Source: Phlebotomus papatasi (Eukaryota > Arthropoda > Insecta > Diptera > Psychodidae). From it: 64,000 nucleotides of DNA. Both the position numbers and the translations under genes were made by a program. Where the stretch lies: assembly GCF_024763615.1 (NCBI RefSeq), contig NC_077222.1, forward strand, positions 70,990,001-71,054,000. Direction: 5' to 3'. How positions within the stretch are numbered: the first letter of the stretch is position 1; the number at the start of each line of letters is the position of its first letter. Below the pieces are notes generated by a model. That model saw nothing but the letters and a program-made list of their open reading frames with translations. It searched no databases and was not told the DNA's origin. Shown here piece by piece: positions 1-12,073 of the stretch.

Positions 1-1365
1 AGATTAGTATATTGCTTGCATATACTTATATTATATATAGACGTGGAACGTCTTGGAAAATGGGAAAACCCTTTGCTCATTACTCACTGCCCACCACTGT
101 TTTTTTTCATGTGGAGAGGCTTAAAAAGTGCTGAAGTATTATAAACTCAATATTGTCTTATTACTTTTACGCTTCACTAGTATCATTGAATTTCTCCTTC
201 AGAAATCAATTCTTTTTCTTCACAGGAAAAACAATCAGTAGCGAATGAAAACAAGAAAAGATTGGGGTACTCATAAATATGAAATAAAGATTGATATGTG
301 ACGTAATTCGCAGAGTCGTGTTAAAACGCGCACAGCTCCTTTTAAACAAACTTTTAAAAAAGATCGATTTAATTTTCCACTCAAAATTGCATTTTTTAAA
401 ATTTATGTCTAATCATTTTTATTTAGCTTCAGAGCATTTCGTAACATTTTTATAAATTTCATTGCTAAACTCGAGTATGTATTAAAATAAGAATGGGCTT
501 TGACGCACAGTAGAGTAGGTTGAGTATCTCAAATCTGAATTTCACAAATTCGAGCATCGAACGGTTGAATTCAAAATGTGAAACATAAAGGTATGTCAAA
601 AATCGTTTTTTTTTTTTTTGAGTTGAGAGCCACATTTCTCTGCTGATTCCTGCATAATTATACACATTATTTTCTTCTATAAATAAAATTTAAAAAAACA
701 AACAATACATCACCACAAAGATTTATGAAAAAACACAAACCAAAAGTTCGAATTAAAAGTGAGAATTGTCATCCATTTATCACCTTCCCAAATGTTCGAA
801 TTTAAGAGCCCTATTATATGTTTTGTTCTACAAAGTAATAAACAAAAAAACGTTAATGCGATTAACTTTCCATCTAATTTCGAATTGAGCTTAGGATACT
901 GATCAACAAATTTTTTATCAAATTTTAAAATAGTGCACAAAAGTTCCATTTAAATAATTGTAGCGTAAAACAAGTAATTTCTTCAAAATTTTAGAAACAA
1001 ATTCAATTATGGAATAAAAGTTATCAAAAACTAAAAAAATTGCTATCAGATACAAGAATTATATAGCAAAATGCTTGCAATCATGTTATACCACTTCTAT
1101 TGCAATATGCGATATGAATTTTCCCATATTTTCTGCGTTTCTTCATAATTGATTTTGATGATTTTTTTTCATACATGAACTCGTGACAGCGTAAATTTAG
1201 TCGATTTAAGTTAAGGTCTAATTTTGACATTATTATATTAAATTTGTAAACTTATTGCTAATGAATTGTAAAAATTACAAAAATCCTGGCTGTTATAACT
1301 GTTACTATTTAAATCCGTACTAGGGCCGCTTCTAAGCCTGTAATTGCCTTCTGGGTATTTATTAC
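1..1365. other. AT-rich intergenic sequence
   Basis: No coding exon, TIR pair or tandem array is visible. The short open frames here are AT-rich chance frames. Confidence 0.6.
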
Positions 1366-1617
1366 CACTGAGAGAAATCCGAAAAAGTTAAAATAACATT
1401 CCGGAAATGTTTATCTTACCCTGCAGTATTGATCCGAAATCGGTGTAAATATTATTCTTTTTAGGTGTATTAGGGGTTAAAGTTACCCTTTTTCGTGTTA
1501 ATTTTACCCTTAAAAAAGCGTAAAATTAACAATAAAAAATGTTGATATATTTTTACACCTAAAAGGTGTTAAAATTATGAGGAAAAAAAGTTAATCGCAC
1601 CCCCATTTTTCTCAGTG
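1366..1617. mobile_element. MITE, CACTGAGA family, copy 1
   Basis: 252 bp with terminal inverted repeats CACTGAGA and TCTCAGTG. The interior carries the family text (CCGAAAAAGTTAAAAT, then CCGGAAATGTT). Three further copies occur in the window at 2797, 63175 and 63711, which establishes it as a repeat. It is non-autonomous. The target duplication is unclear at this copy. Confidence 0.85.
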
Positions 1618-1822
1618 ACTGTATCTGTTGGAGAGCCGAGAGAGTCAGTCCGGTCTAGAACGTCAGAGAAGAAGGACCTGTGGACATGAATCTCTTGGGG
1701 GAATCTAGCTGGGTGATAAGTTGCCTTAGGAGCATTCTCTCTCAATCCTTCCAGTCTTAGAATCCAACCGGTAGTTTACAAATTGAAGTTTTAAAATACC
1801 TAATTTACTATTTTTCCAATTA

Positions 1823-2035
1823 GTGGAATGCAGCCATGATTCGAACACAGTAAACTTTAAAAATATTCAAATTTTCTCTTTGTTTGCAAATAGCTATCAT
1901 TTTTCATCTCGTCTAATGAGGTTAAAAATTATCTATATTATGAATAAGAAGAAATGGCAACCTAGCTCTTTGCAACCAAAAAGAAAATCGCATCGTTTGA
2001 AGGTTCACTGTGTCCGAAACATGCCTACATTCCCC
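1823..2035. mobile_element. MITE, TA|GGGGAATG family, copy 1
   Basis: 213 bp flanked by TA on both sides, with long inverted repeats of about 70 bp. Subterminal text reads GATTCG near the start and GTTTGAAGGTTCACT near the end. It is homologous to the copy at 4279-4494. The 78-codon frame across it is a by-product of the repeat. Confidence 0.85.
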
Positions 2036-2796
2036 TATATTTTATCATCCATATACTGATCTATAGAATAAACGGTTAGAGATATCGAACTTGTAACATT
2101 GAATATGATTTATACACCATATCTGTAGCAAACTTATATTCTCCTAAAATCATTAGTTGATACGGAAAATTCATCGAATGATCTTCTTCATAAGTTTTTA
2201 TATTTTATAATTGTAGTACGCAAACTTAAAAATATGGTTTATTTTTGATTGTGATAAACATGCAAAAATTTGGAAAAACGACAAGCTTTTGATGACGATG
2301 GTAAGCATTTGACGAACAATCTCGCTTGACAAGTGAGGCATGAATTAAAGCTTAAATTAAGCCCTTTCTGTCATATCAACTTTTACAAAGTTTTCATAGA
2401 ATATACTCTTTCCTATACGTGAAGAACAGTTTTGCATTTGTAACGAAGACCATCGGAACTAGAAATGCTATTGCTCAGCTGTCACTAACAACATTATATA
2501 TTTTCCATGACACTTTTTTATTTCCATATTTATGCAATGATTTTTAGTTATTTCAGTAATATGAATTATGCGACGTTGTGGTATGTATGGAGAAAAGTAC
2601 AGTGATAACATAAAACAAATTGCATACTTTAAACTTGAGTTTTTATTTAATATTCGTGGGTATTTTCCGGGAAACTATTTTCTCACACGATGCTTATTGC
2701 TTATCTTAAATATTAAGGAATTATTGCAGGTTAAATAACACATTACACTGCTCTTGTAACTGTTTTTAATATTCATAAGTAAGAACAAGAGGTGTA
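2036..2796. other. Intergenic, nothing recognised
   Basis: AT-rich sequence with no exon or paired repeat ends seen. Confidence 0.5.
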
Positions 2797-3045
2797 CACT
2801 GAGAAAAAACGGGGGTTCGAATAACTTTTATTCCTCATAACTTTGACACTTTTTAGGTTTAAAAATATATCAACATTTTTTAATGTTAATTTTACACCCT
2901 TTTAAGATAAAAACAATGAAAAAGGGTAACTTTAACCCCTAATTCACCTAAAAACATAATATTTACACCGATTTCGGATCAATAATGCAGGGTAAAATTA
3001 ACATTTCCGGAATGTTATTTTAACTTTTTCGGATTTCTCTCAGTG
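2797..3045. mobile_element. MITE, CACTGAGA family, copy 2
   Basis: 249 bp in the opposite orientation to copy 1. The ends are CACTGAGAAAAA and TCTCTCAGTG, flanked by TA on both sides (2795-2796 and 3046-3047). The TA duplication points to the Tc1/mariner superfamily. Confidence 0.88.
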
Positions 3046-4219
3046 TATGAGACAATTTCATTCACCTATCATTTATGTAGTACGTGAAAGAAACCTCCGA
3101 AAATAAGATTTACTGTTCAAATCTTAATGTTAAGCTCTTAATTTTTTTTTATGTCTAGGTGTTAAGTAAAGTCTTAACACGTAAACCGTGTTTTAGACGG
3201 GATGTGGTGTTTTAAGTTTTAATTAACAATTTTAAGAATATACAGCGGCGGCAGAAAAAAAGCGTATTCATATTTGTAGCCACTCACTGTAGATTATATT
3301 AATAGCACTCCCAAGTATGAGATCAGTATAATACTATATTTGAAAGGACAGAACTATAGTTCTCTCACCATCTATATGCACCAAGTTGAAGCGTTTTGAA
3401 AAGTACAAGATGAACAAAATGATCAACTTTATACCTCTAGGGGGTATTTCCCACTATAACTTACTTCTGTGCTGCTTGGGTGGGAAAAATTGCTTGGTAT
3501 TAGAGTGTCGTGGAAAGTGAAGAAAGTCGGAAAATGAAAATGATTAAGAATGGAAAGAACGTTCAATGTCTCGTCTTCATTCAAGCATAAAATAAATTGA
3601 ATATAGTTTCTCAAGAGAAATATATCAGTCATATCTGTGTGACCCCACACAAAATACCCGTGTGAATGATTTGTGCTGTTAAATGGTAGCCTCATTTGAT
3701 ATTGTTCCATGGGAAAAGGGGGATGTTTGAAAATGAACAATTATTTCACGCTCGTCTCATTTCGTGAATCGCGTTATTATTAATTCATTTGTCCACCCTC
3801 CATGCCATAAAATGTGTTTAATAGCCAATTACTGCCTTTTTAAACATCACTCGACCCAACATTAAACGACCATTCTCTCTCATTATTAATGGGTATCTAT
3901 GCTTACCTCCCTAGTACTATATTAAACTAATAACTTCTTCGGCAAACTTTAGATTTATTATGCAAGATATAAATTAAACTAATAAAAATTAAATTAAAAG
4001 TTAGTTCACTGTAGTTTAACACAGAAAATAAAGTTTAGCCTTATCATTTAATAGTTTAGATTGTATATTCGCTGTTCGACAATGTATAATGCTATAATTT
4101 CTTAAATAAACATCCATAAAAAAACGATATTTTCTAAAATCATGGTTACGATAAATTGCCCAAAACTTCTCTATGATGATTCAACCCTTAACAGTTAGAT
4201 AATGCACTGAACCAGTCTA
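3046..4219. other. Intergenic, nothing firm
   Basis: A possible solo Tc1-type end (CAGCGGCGGCAGAAAAA) starts near 3243 after TA, without a partner. A 103-codon minus-strand frame at 3429-3740 has no recognisable domain and is not called. Confidence 0.4.
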
Positions 4220-4652
4220 GGGAAAAGCTTTGAAGCTACGAATGATGGAAGTTTCGTACCACTTGATATTTCCTATTAGGGGAATGTAGGTATGATTCGC
4301 ACAGAGTGAACCTTCAAACGATGCGAATTTTCTCTCTGTTTGCAAAGAGCTAACTTACTATTTCTCATCTCGTCTCATGAACTTAATAATTATCTATCTT
4401 ATGGCTAAGAAATTACGAACTAGCTCTTTTCAAACAAAGAGAAAATTCGCATCGTTTGAAGGTTCACTCCGTGCGAACCATGCCAACATTCCCCTATTTA
4501 ATGAATTTGCCCTATGTCAAAATATATTTCAATAACTATTTCTATAAGTAACATTTCTCAAAAAGGTTCATAGCTAAAATTCAGAAGGAAATATTAAAAA
4601 AAAAAATTGAGTGGTACGAAACTTCCATTATCCGAAGCTTCAAAGCCTTACT
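4220..4652. mobile_element. TIR element, GGGAAAAGCTTTGAAGC ends, interrupted
   Basis: The outer ends pair over about 45 bp (GCTTTGAAGCT..GAA on the left; the right end reads its complement). TA flanks both sides. A TA|GGGGAATG MITE has inserted inside at 4279-4494, so this is the older element of a nested pair. Confidence 0.7.
4279..4494. mobile_element. MITE, TA|GGGGAATG family, copy 2 (nested)
   Basis: 216 bp, TA on both sides, with almost perfect inverted repeats of about 75 bp that include CCTTCAAACGATGCGAA and its complement. It interrupts the element 4220-4652. Confidence 0.88.
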
Positions 4653-4656
4653 TATA

Positions 4657-4760
4657 AGGTAAGGGTCTTATGTCGACCACTTAAGGAAAGGTTTTATGAA
4701 AAACTAACGTAAAAGTAATTTGACTTTTTTTATGAGGTTTTCTTTTCAAGTTGCAATATG
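4657..4760. mobile_element. Solo end of the AGGTAAG / TCGACC family
   Basis: It starts TA|AGGTAAGGGTCTTATG, then CGACCACTTAAGG, matching the left end of the element at 28395. No right end is found. It abuts the element ending at 4652. Confidence 0.5.
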
Positions 4761-4801
4761 TAAAGCCTTATGTATATAATTGTAAACTTTATTCAGAGAT
4801 A

Positions 4802-5006
4802 GGGGAAAGTGCCCATGCTTCGTATGATCCCAAAATTCGTAATGACTAAATTTTTCCAATGTTTTTGAATAAATATGACTCCGCAATATATTATTTTAAA
4901 AACTGAGCACTTTCCCCTAGTTTATAAAATATAAGTGCGTTGAGTCACATTTATTGAGAAATATATAAGAAGAATTCAGTAAATACGAAGCTAGGGCACT
5001 TTCTCC
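4802..5006. mobile_element. MITE, TA|GGGGAAAGTGCCC
   Basis: 205 bp, TA on both sides. The ends are GGGGAAAGTGCCC..GCTTCG and CGAAGC..GGGCACTTTCTCC. A second inner end (GCACTTTCCCC followed by TA) lies at 4908-4918, so the copy may be a composite or use either right end. Confidence 0.8.
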
Positions 5007-6994
5007 TAAAGTACTTTTGAATTAGGGTTGGAGAAGCATTTCTTCGACAGACAACCCCTTTTGATACTTTTTAAAATGTTGATATTTATTTAATGTTTGT
5101 AATAAAATGTACGTAATGTGTCGTTTTTTCTGCAATTTACCTTTTCCTATAAAGAAATATATTAAAATTTCACGTTCCAAATGGTACCGAAAATTTTCAA
5201 TAGATATATATTCGTATCTCTCTTATAAAGATGACTTAAAATGTCTTGAAAATGTTTAATTCGGTTTAATTTAAAATGTTTTTTCGCTCTCTTCAATACT
5301 AAGGTTTCTCTTTCGGCAACTTAAGGTTCCTCATGTCTGTTGCCTCTGGTTAATTGCTGTGAAGCTTGTCTTGTAACATTCTAAAGTACTTCTATAATGC
5401 TATTGATGCTTTTCTATTAGAGTAAGTGCCATAATTTCACTGATCAACTTCAAGAATCTATTGTGGCCGACTTTTGGAATGACTGAATTGAGGCTTGAGG
5501 TTAAGGATAGTTCACCTTCATCAAAATAGTTAATGTGCAAAAAATTTTCAGTGCATAGCATCAACGTCTAAAATAAAGTCAAATTTCAGCATTTCGCGAA
5601 GTATTTTTTACTTGACCTCCGATTTTCTAACATAAAGTTTAATATCGAATAATATAAGAGGACACGTAAAAACTACTGAAAGCACCGTAGAACGTCACAA
5701 ATGCATAGAAATATGATAATCGACAAGTTTTATTCTCATTTCTTTCCCATTTCTCTTATCAAAATTCTGCATGACAAGGACAAGTGCTGAGAAGTATTCT
5801 ATCTATAAATACATATCTTCTAGCCACGTTGCACACTTTCTCTGTCAGAGGAAATGGATTTACATATGGGTGTGGAATTAATGTGAAATTGATGTCTTTT
5901 GCTTTTATTCACCTGTCTTGTATATCTCAAAAGATTTTTCCATAAAATACTCTTCAATTTGCACAATAAAATTGCTTTAGATATATTGGAAGAGAAATCA
6001 TTCTAGAAACATAAAATATTATTATGGAAAAGGCATTCACGACAAATTTTTGATGTCTTTTTAAATTCATCTCAATCTGATATTTATGCGGTTGAAAGGG
6101 AAATAAAGAAGAACACTTAAGTGGATACAAATAGATCTAGCAGAATTAATAAATTGAATGAAGAATTTATTCAATTAAATGAAAACTTCAATCAATTCCA
6201 GTCATTTTTTCATGAGAATTTTTCATCAATAAGAGCCTTATATTTCATCTCACGATAGAATTTAAATAATGGGCAATTTGTCAAAGTACCAGAACAGAGC
6301 GTGCACTCTTGTTTTTTTTTGAATAAATTTCACAGTATTGATGAATAAAAACGTGTGGCACATTTTACTCCTTTCTTTGAAACTCCAATTTTCCTTCTTA
6401 TCGCTCAATTTCTCAAATAATTCTTTTATTTGAATAAATATGGATTTTAAACGGAGAAACGTTCGCTTTCTTGTGGTAAATTTGAATTGGAAAATAAGAT
6501 GAAAGCACAAAAGAACTTTTTCGTTCTGTATGACTGAGTATGATCAACGAATTGAATACCAGATTTTCTGTTAGTTTTCCCACAAAATTGAAAATATTGA
6601 AATTAATTTATCATCTTTTGGAAAATATCTCCTGCAATAATACTGCAAATTGGAATTAAATAAAATTACTAAAAATATTTTCAGTTTCTTATTCATCTTT
6701 TATTTGAAATAAGAATAAATGATTTTTGGTGAAAATCTTTCATTTTTCTACGTGAATCAGTTAATATGAAGGACATTGTATTGATGATGTTGCACTCTTT
6801 TATTAAAAATATTGTATTCGATATTACTGTATCACCTAATTTATGATATGCTAATAATGAATATAAAAAACTCATAGTAAAAAGACAAATATCATTGAAC
6901 TCTCCACGATTACTGAAAACGTATATAATGGAAATTGACGAATCAAAACAATCATGATTCATCTATTAATAACGTAAAGAGAGATTTTATATTA
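5007..6994. other. Intergenic, nothing recognised
   Basis: AT-rich, no supported exon or paired element ends. Short frames at 6262-6510 and 6693-6962 look like chance. Confidence 0.5.
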
Positions 6995-8036
6995 GGGTAA
7001 GAGTGCCGAATTTCGGCATAGTTGCAAATAGCACCAAAGTACTAAATTTCAAATCTAATATTTTGATAACATTTTGAAATTTCTTGTTACTTATTTTTCA
7101 GAGGTGTTCTTTTGAGTTTTGTAAAGTATTTAATCATCTTGGTTTTCTTTAAATAAATTCATAACATAATGAAAAAAAAAATAAATGTAAGCATTGCTGT
7201 GAGTAATATTCCGGCCACATTGAATGGAATTTCGGCCGCCTTGTTTGTGGCCATGTTATGTAAAAGAACAGATAGAAAATTTCAAAGCGTCATTCGGAAT
7301 GAATTTAATATGTAACTTAATACATTTATATGATCCACAAGCCCTGAGATCTTCCATTAAATTTAATCTGAAGCCCCGAAGATTTAGGGAGCCACCTTGA
7401 TTCCTCAAATTTACGTGGAGATTCTTGTAGCGACTTGCCCTTCCTGAAGTTTTCCAAAGCCTTGTCCACATCGCTGTTTTCATAGAGACGATGCATTTTT
7501 ATTTCCTTAGACATTTTATAACCATAAATTGAAAAAAAACTAAAATATATAAGAAATTTAAGAAAACAAGAGATGTGGCCGAATTAGCAAACAGTACCTC
7601 ACTAAAACGAAGCTCATAAAATGTATATTTCTTACACGAAATACTTGATTCAACTGGGAAATTTTACTTGGAATTTTAAGAAGGGTACGCTAAAACAAAA
7701 CAATCTTTAATGAACATAATTTTTAATAAAAACCTCGGAGGAAAATCATTTGTGCTTCACCACAAACCATAAAGCTGTTAGAAACACAAACGATCTGTCA
7801 CATTTTTTGTAAGGCACTTTCCACACCGAATTTCTGTAACATCATTTTTGATTAATTCAAACTGTATCAATGTTTTAGCGATTTTTGTTTTATTAGGTTC
7901 TAAAAGGATAAAAAATTATAATTTCATTAACTATTCGAAGATGAATTCCACAATTTTAATGAATTTACTTCCTTGACCGAAGTTATACTCAAAGTGGCCG
8001 AAATTTGAAGCTGGCCGAAATTTGGCACACTTACCC
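6995..8036. mobile_element. Degenerate pogo/psq-type DNA transposon
   Basis: 1042 bp flanked by TA. The ends are GGGTAAGAGTGCCGAAT and the complement GCCGAAATTTGGCAC..CTTACCC. The interior keeps a minus-strand frame at 7514-7326 whose first 40 residues (DVDKALENFRKGKSLQES then RKF) resemble the pipsqueak/CENP-B-type helix-turn-helix that begins pogo-group transposases. The catalytic domain is missing, so this is an internally deleted, inactive copy. Confidence 0.75.
7326..7514 (-). pseudogene. Remnant of transposase N-terminal HTH (psq-like)
   Basis: A 62-codon frame. LYENSDVDKALENFRKGK is close to the psq pattern (Tyr, acidic helix, KALE, then GKSL, then a KF/KY helix). The second half (RWLPKSSGLQIKFNG) looks like the recognition helix and linker after decay. 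It is followed by no DDE domain. The match is made from family knowledge, not a search. Confidence 0.5.
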
Positions 8037-10264
8037 TAAATCAGCGAATTTTAAACTCTGCTCTCATAATTTAATATACGATGATATTGTAAAACTCAAC
8101 TGATTATATACGAATGCTCTCATTTATTATTTGCGTGAATGATACTATATATATGTAAATTCAACATTTAAGATTGAATTTTAATAAAACTTTAGAGTGA
8201 AATTTGGGATTTAATCATCCTTTCGGTTAAATGTTCCAGAAGACCATTTCACGTCACTTATTTTAAGAGTATTAGACTGCATAATACAAGTATATGCAGA
8301 CGGGTATATTGTCTGGAAAACACTAACGAGGGGTATGGAGCTTAAGCAATTACTATACAACTCCAGAAAATGCTAGAATTTAATTTTATTGGAATCAAAA
8401 TACAAATTAGTACAAAGAGTTACAACTGATCCAAATTATATAACGAGAAAATCAATTCCTAATTAATTTCATCATTGGAACAAAACCGATAAAACTTTTC
8501 CTTCGTTCTCTCGTTATCTCTTTTCACCCATTCGCATGGAATTGGACTTTTGCTGGGTGGAATTGGATTTTGCTATGAGGACCCAAACATACATAATACA
8601 ATCCCCATAGTGTAATGGCATAAGACGAGAAAGTACATAAGAAATCACAAAAACCAACGCAGTAAGAATGTATATTATGGATGTCCACAGCATCAAGAAT
8701 AAAGTACTCTCTCTCCTCCTGCATTCCCCAAAAGCTCATACCATACACGGAAACCAAAGAGTCATACATATTTCCGCCCTTAACAAAGTCAACTTCACAA
8801 CTATGTTGGGTGCTAAAATGGGGCAAAATCAAGCAAACAAATATCCAATAAAAATGGAATAAAGAAATAAACAAAGAAGAAAAACCGGAACATACATTTT
8901 CCTAACTGTGTTGCGGAGTGCTACGGTAGATGGAGATGAGGGAGAAATTCACCCAAAATGAAATTCAAAACGGAACAAAGAAAGACTGGATGGTTTCTAA
9001 GCAGCTGCTTCATATACGGTTAACGCTGCTTTTTCAAACCTACCCTCAATCTATGTATACAAACACGCACACGTTATGGAATTACGCTATATACACAATG
9101 GAGCATTATGTAAACACGCCGTAAACCATAATTAATCGAAAGAAAGGTGAGAGACGAGACAAACCAGAATCTTCAAGAAATATGGAAAATGTTCTCCATG
9201 AATTTTCTCCAGATATACTTTAAATGGCAAGCCAAAGTTGCCTCAGATAACGAAAAATAATGTACAAGAAATGATTTTTCTCTTCTACTGTTCTTATTCA
9301 TGCTTGAGGTAGCAGATGTCGGTGTAGAATATTGAATTATACTGAGATTTTAATAAAAGTGTCAGGATTATGGACGCGATAGTGTGTATTTGTTCCACGT
9401 AAAATGGGTGGTAAGGTGGAAAACTGTCTCGTATATTTTATCATTGATACTTTAATAGTGTAATATTCTATACTGCATCCTTAAAACTATTATCAATTGC
9501 AGGAAATAATTTAAATTTTTGAATGTCAAATAATATGTCATATGTAATTAATTTAAATAGTCAACATTGACAATAGGAAGAGAATAATAAAATAATAAAA
9601 TATTAAAAGCAATAAAATAAAAAGTATTAAAATTAATTAATATTAAATCATAATTGTACAATTTTAACGTTGTGATTAAATATTTTATTTTCAAATGAGC
9701 TATAAAAATGATTTTTCAAAATCACATAGAATTGCCACATCAATTTTAGCGCAATAAATCAAAAAAATAAAATCCAGGTGTTTTTTTATTTTAATTTAAT
9801 CATGCATAAAAACTGCCTTTTAACAATACAAATAATTAAAAAAAAAAACAAAAAATCACAAAAAATATTTAAAAACAACAATTCAGAGGACAATACAGAA
9901 TTCAGAAATGGATATTGAGTTTGTTTGTCAATAATGGTGAATTATGCAAATTTTTTGTTTATTATGCATGAACAAAACTTCATTAAGATATGGACTCAAC
10001 TATAAAATACCTCTAAAATCGCTAGAAATTTCCAATTTGGTGTAATGTCTAGCAACCCTTTTACCATTTCAAATACCCATATTTTATACTTGGAAAATTT
10101 CAAGTCTAAAGCCGGGTCTGAAAAAATACTAGAACCCTCAAACCATCTAGAACCAAACCAAAGAAAGACAGAAAAAAATCTTTAAATGTCCAATATCCGT
10201 AAAGTATAAAAATTTTTCAAAATTTAATTTCTTCTTCTATAGACATTACGAGTATGCAAAATTA
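8037..10264. other. Intergenic; very AT-rich patch near 9.5-9.9 kb
   Basis: No paired repeat ends. 9570-9660 is a low-complexity AATAAAAT-like stretch. Short open frames around 8.5-9.1 kb are listed separately or not supported. Confidence 0.45.
8524..8874 (-). CDS. Hypothetical open frame, 116 codons
   Basis: The longest frame in the first 10 kb outside clear repeats. It starts MFISLFHFYWIFVCLIL, which resembles a signal peptide or membrane anchor, followed by a Cys- and aromatic-rich sequence. It ends in a run of related peptide text (HPAKVQFHANG). No domain, splice context or family is recognised, and the opposite strand is also open over part of it. Probably not a gene. Confidence 0.15.
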   Translation of the reverse strand: MFISLFHFYWIFVCLILPHFSTQHSCEVDFVKGGNMYDSLVSVYGMSFWGMQEEREYFILDAVDIHNIHSYCVGFCDFLCTFSSYAITLWGLYYVCLGPHSKIQFHPAKVQFHANG

Positions 10265-10400
10265 GGGGAGGGCAGGACAGATTAATCCTTTAAGGACAAG
10301 TAGTACATCGGTGTCCCAAAAACAAAAAAAATCAAAAAATGCTTTTTGTTTTTGGGATATCCGTTTTCCACTCGTCCTTAAAGAGCGAAGGGGGTTCTCC
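10265..10400. mobile_element. Hairpin MITE, TA|GGGGAGGGC
   Basis: 136 bp between TA dinucleotides. The core is an imperfect palindrome: TTTAAGGACAAGT..CCCAAAAAC on the left and GTTTTTGGG..CTCGTCCTTAAAG on the right. The core resembles the inner end text of the element at 41742-42565. Confidence 0.65.
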
Positions 10401-10710
10401 TAATTATAAGGTCAAAAGAGCTCCATGTTTTTTATTACTTAAATAGATAAACAAAATATCTAAAAATATACCTTGAACATTGCAGAAGTTAATTTGAAGT
10501 ATTTTTGAAGATGCATAGACGAAAGTAAAGGAATGCATCAACACTTCTAAATTTTACGATTTTGTCGAATTGGCGGGAAATATTAAGAAAAAACTCATGA
10601 AGCTATTTCAATGAATAAAGACTTACGAAATTCAAAATGTCATATCTCTAGGTCTATTAGATAAAATTCAATGATTTTATAAAGCAAAAATAGGGGTCCA
10701 TAAAATACTA

Positions 10711-10915
10711 GGGAAAGCTAAACGATTTAAGCTTCGAACAATTCATTCTTTTCAATGTTTTTTAAATTAATTTGGCCTATTGTACTATTGTATTTTAATA
10801 GCTAGTCCAATGTCTCAAATTTTCAGAAAAGAACTATGGGTGAAATCCATAAGGAACATAGATAAAAATTAAATTGTTCGAAGCTTGTGACATCCGAATT
10901 TAGTGAGCTTTCCCC
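10711..10915. mobile_element. MITE, TA|GGGAAAGCTAAA
   Basis: 205 bp flanked by TA. Inverted ends GGGAAAGCTAAA..GCTTCGAACAATT and AATTGTTCGAAGC..GAGCTTTCCCC. Confidence 0.75.
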
Positions 10916-11159
10916 TAAATAGATTATTTTAGTTGATTAATAAAAAATCATTCGAAAATGTTCAACATTGACGAAATCCAGTTTAAACAAAATAATATAT
11001 AGAGGTATTCTATATCAGAGCTCAAGTCAATCAAAACACTCAAATAAATTTTACTATTAAATAAAAAATATGAATTTTATAATTCTTTTTTCTTTTAATT
11101 AGTATTAATATTAATATTGTTTTCTCAGCACGGAATGTTTTTTTATAAAAAAGGACTCA

Positions 11160-11325
11160 AAATTTCACAATTTCATTTTTATACTCCTTGTTAGAAACTT
11201 AGAAAAATGTCCACATTTTGAGAATTTATGAGGACTATCTGTAGTAAAAATTCACAGCCTTGGTCTCTTTATTCTTGGAAGATACTGAATTTTAAAATTT
11301 TCAATTTGTGACATTTGAAATAGAG
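11160..11325. repeat. Old fragment of the GGGGAGACTGGGGC element
   Basis: It matches, with much divergence, the right-hand 170 bp of the element at 25387-26288 (TCTTGGAAGATA, then TCAATTTGTGAC). The G-rich tip is missing. Confidence 0.45.
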
Positions 11326-11755
11326 TCATTTTAAATAGAGTTATTATATTAAAATTCTTAACGATCAGCTGAATTTTAAAATAACATTTTTTAATGCTCA
11401 ATTAACCAATTCCAGAAACAATTATCTACAAATTAAAGAAAAAAATACTTTATTGATCATATCCGAAATTTAAAATCCCTATAAGGACCGGTAATCACTA
11501 GAGAAAATATATTTTTTCTGACTACTGTGGAAAAATATCCCAAAGTAAAAAATTATAAGAATCTAGGATATTTTAGCAAGTCTCCAGTTATTTACTATAT
11601 AGTAAATTTTTGAATTCAAATATGTTTTTTTAATTCTCGCATTATTGATTATGTTTTCATAAATATTTCTTTTTTATAATTATTCCAACTTTATTAAAGC
11701 AAAACCTTGATATTTGGCTTAAGTCTAAAAACTACAATAGTTAATATTTTTACTA

Positions 11756-12061
11756 CACCGAAAAAAATACTTCGTAAAATTGTTAGTAAATGTTTGTGGA
11801 ATATTCGTAAACACATAGAAAATTTATTCGTAAAATTTTATCACTTATTCGTAAATTTTTGCCACATAAACCAAAATCTAAGAACAAATCTTTGCAAAAG
11901 AACATAAAATGCTCGTCAAATGATTATGTTACGAACAATTGTGAAAAGTACAAACATTTACAAACTTTTTACTGAGTAATACTATTTACGTGCATTTAGT
12001 AAGTCCCCAGTAAGAATTGACAAATATTCACGAACAATTTTATGAATAATTTTTTTCTGTG
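11756..12061. mobile_element. MITE, CACMGAAAAAAAT family, copy 1
   Basis: 306 bp with TA on both sides and ends CACCGAAAAAAAT / ATTTTTTTCTGTG. The interior is littered with TTCGTAAA and its complement. It is homologous to 29472-29920, including AGTCCCCAGTAAGAATT near the right end. Confidence 0.8.
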
Positions 12062-12073
12062 TATAGCTAAAAA

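Noticed and set aside
3429..3740. 103-codon minus-strand frame
   Set aside because: No recognisable domain or signal, AT-driven composition, and no splice partner.
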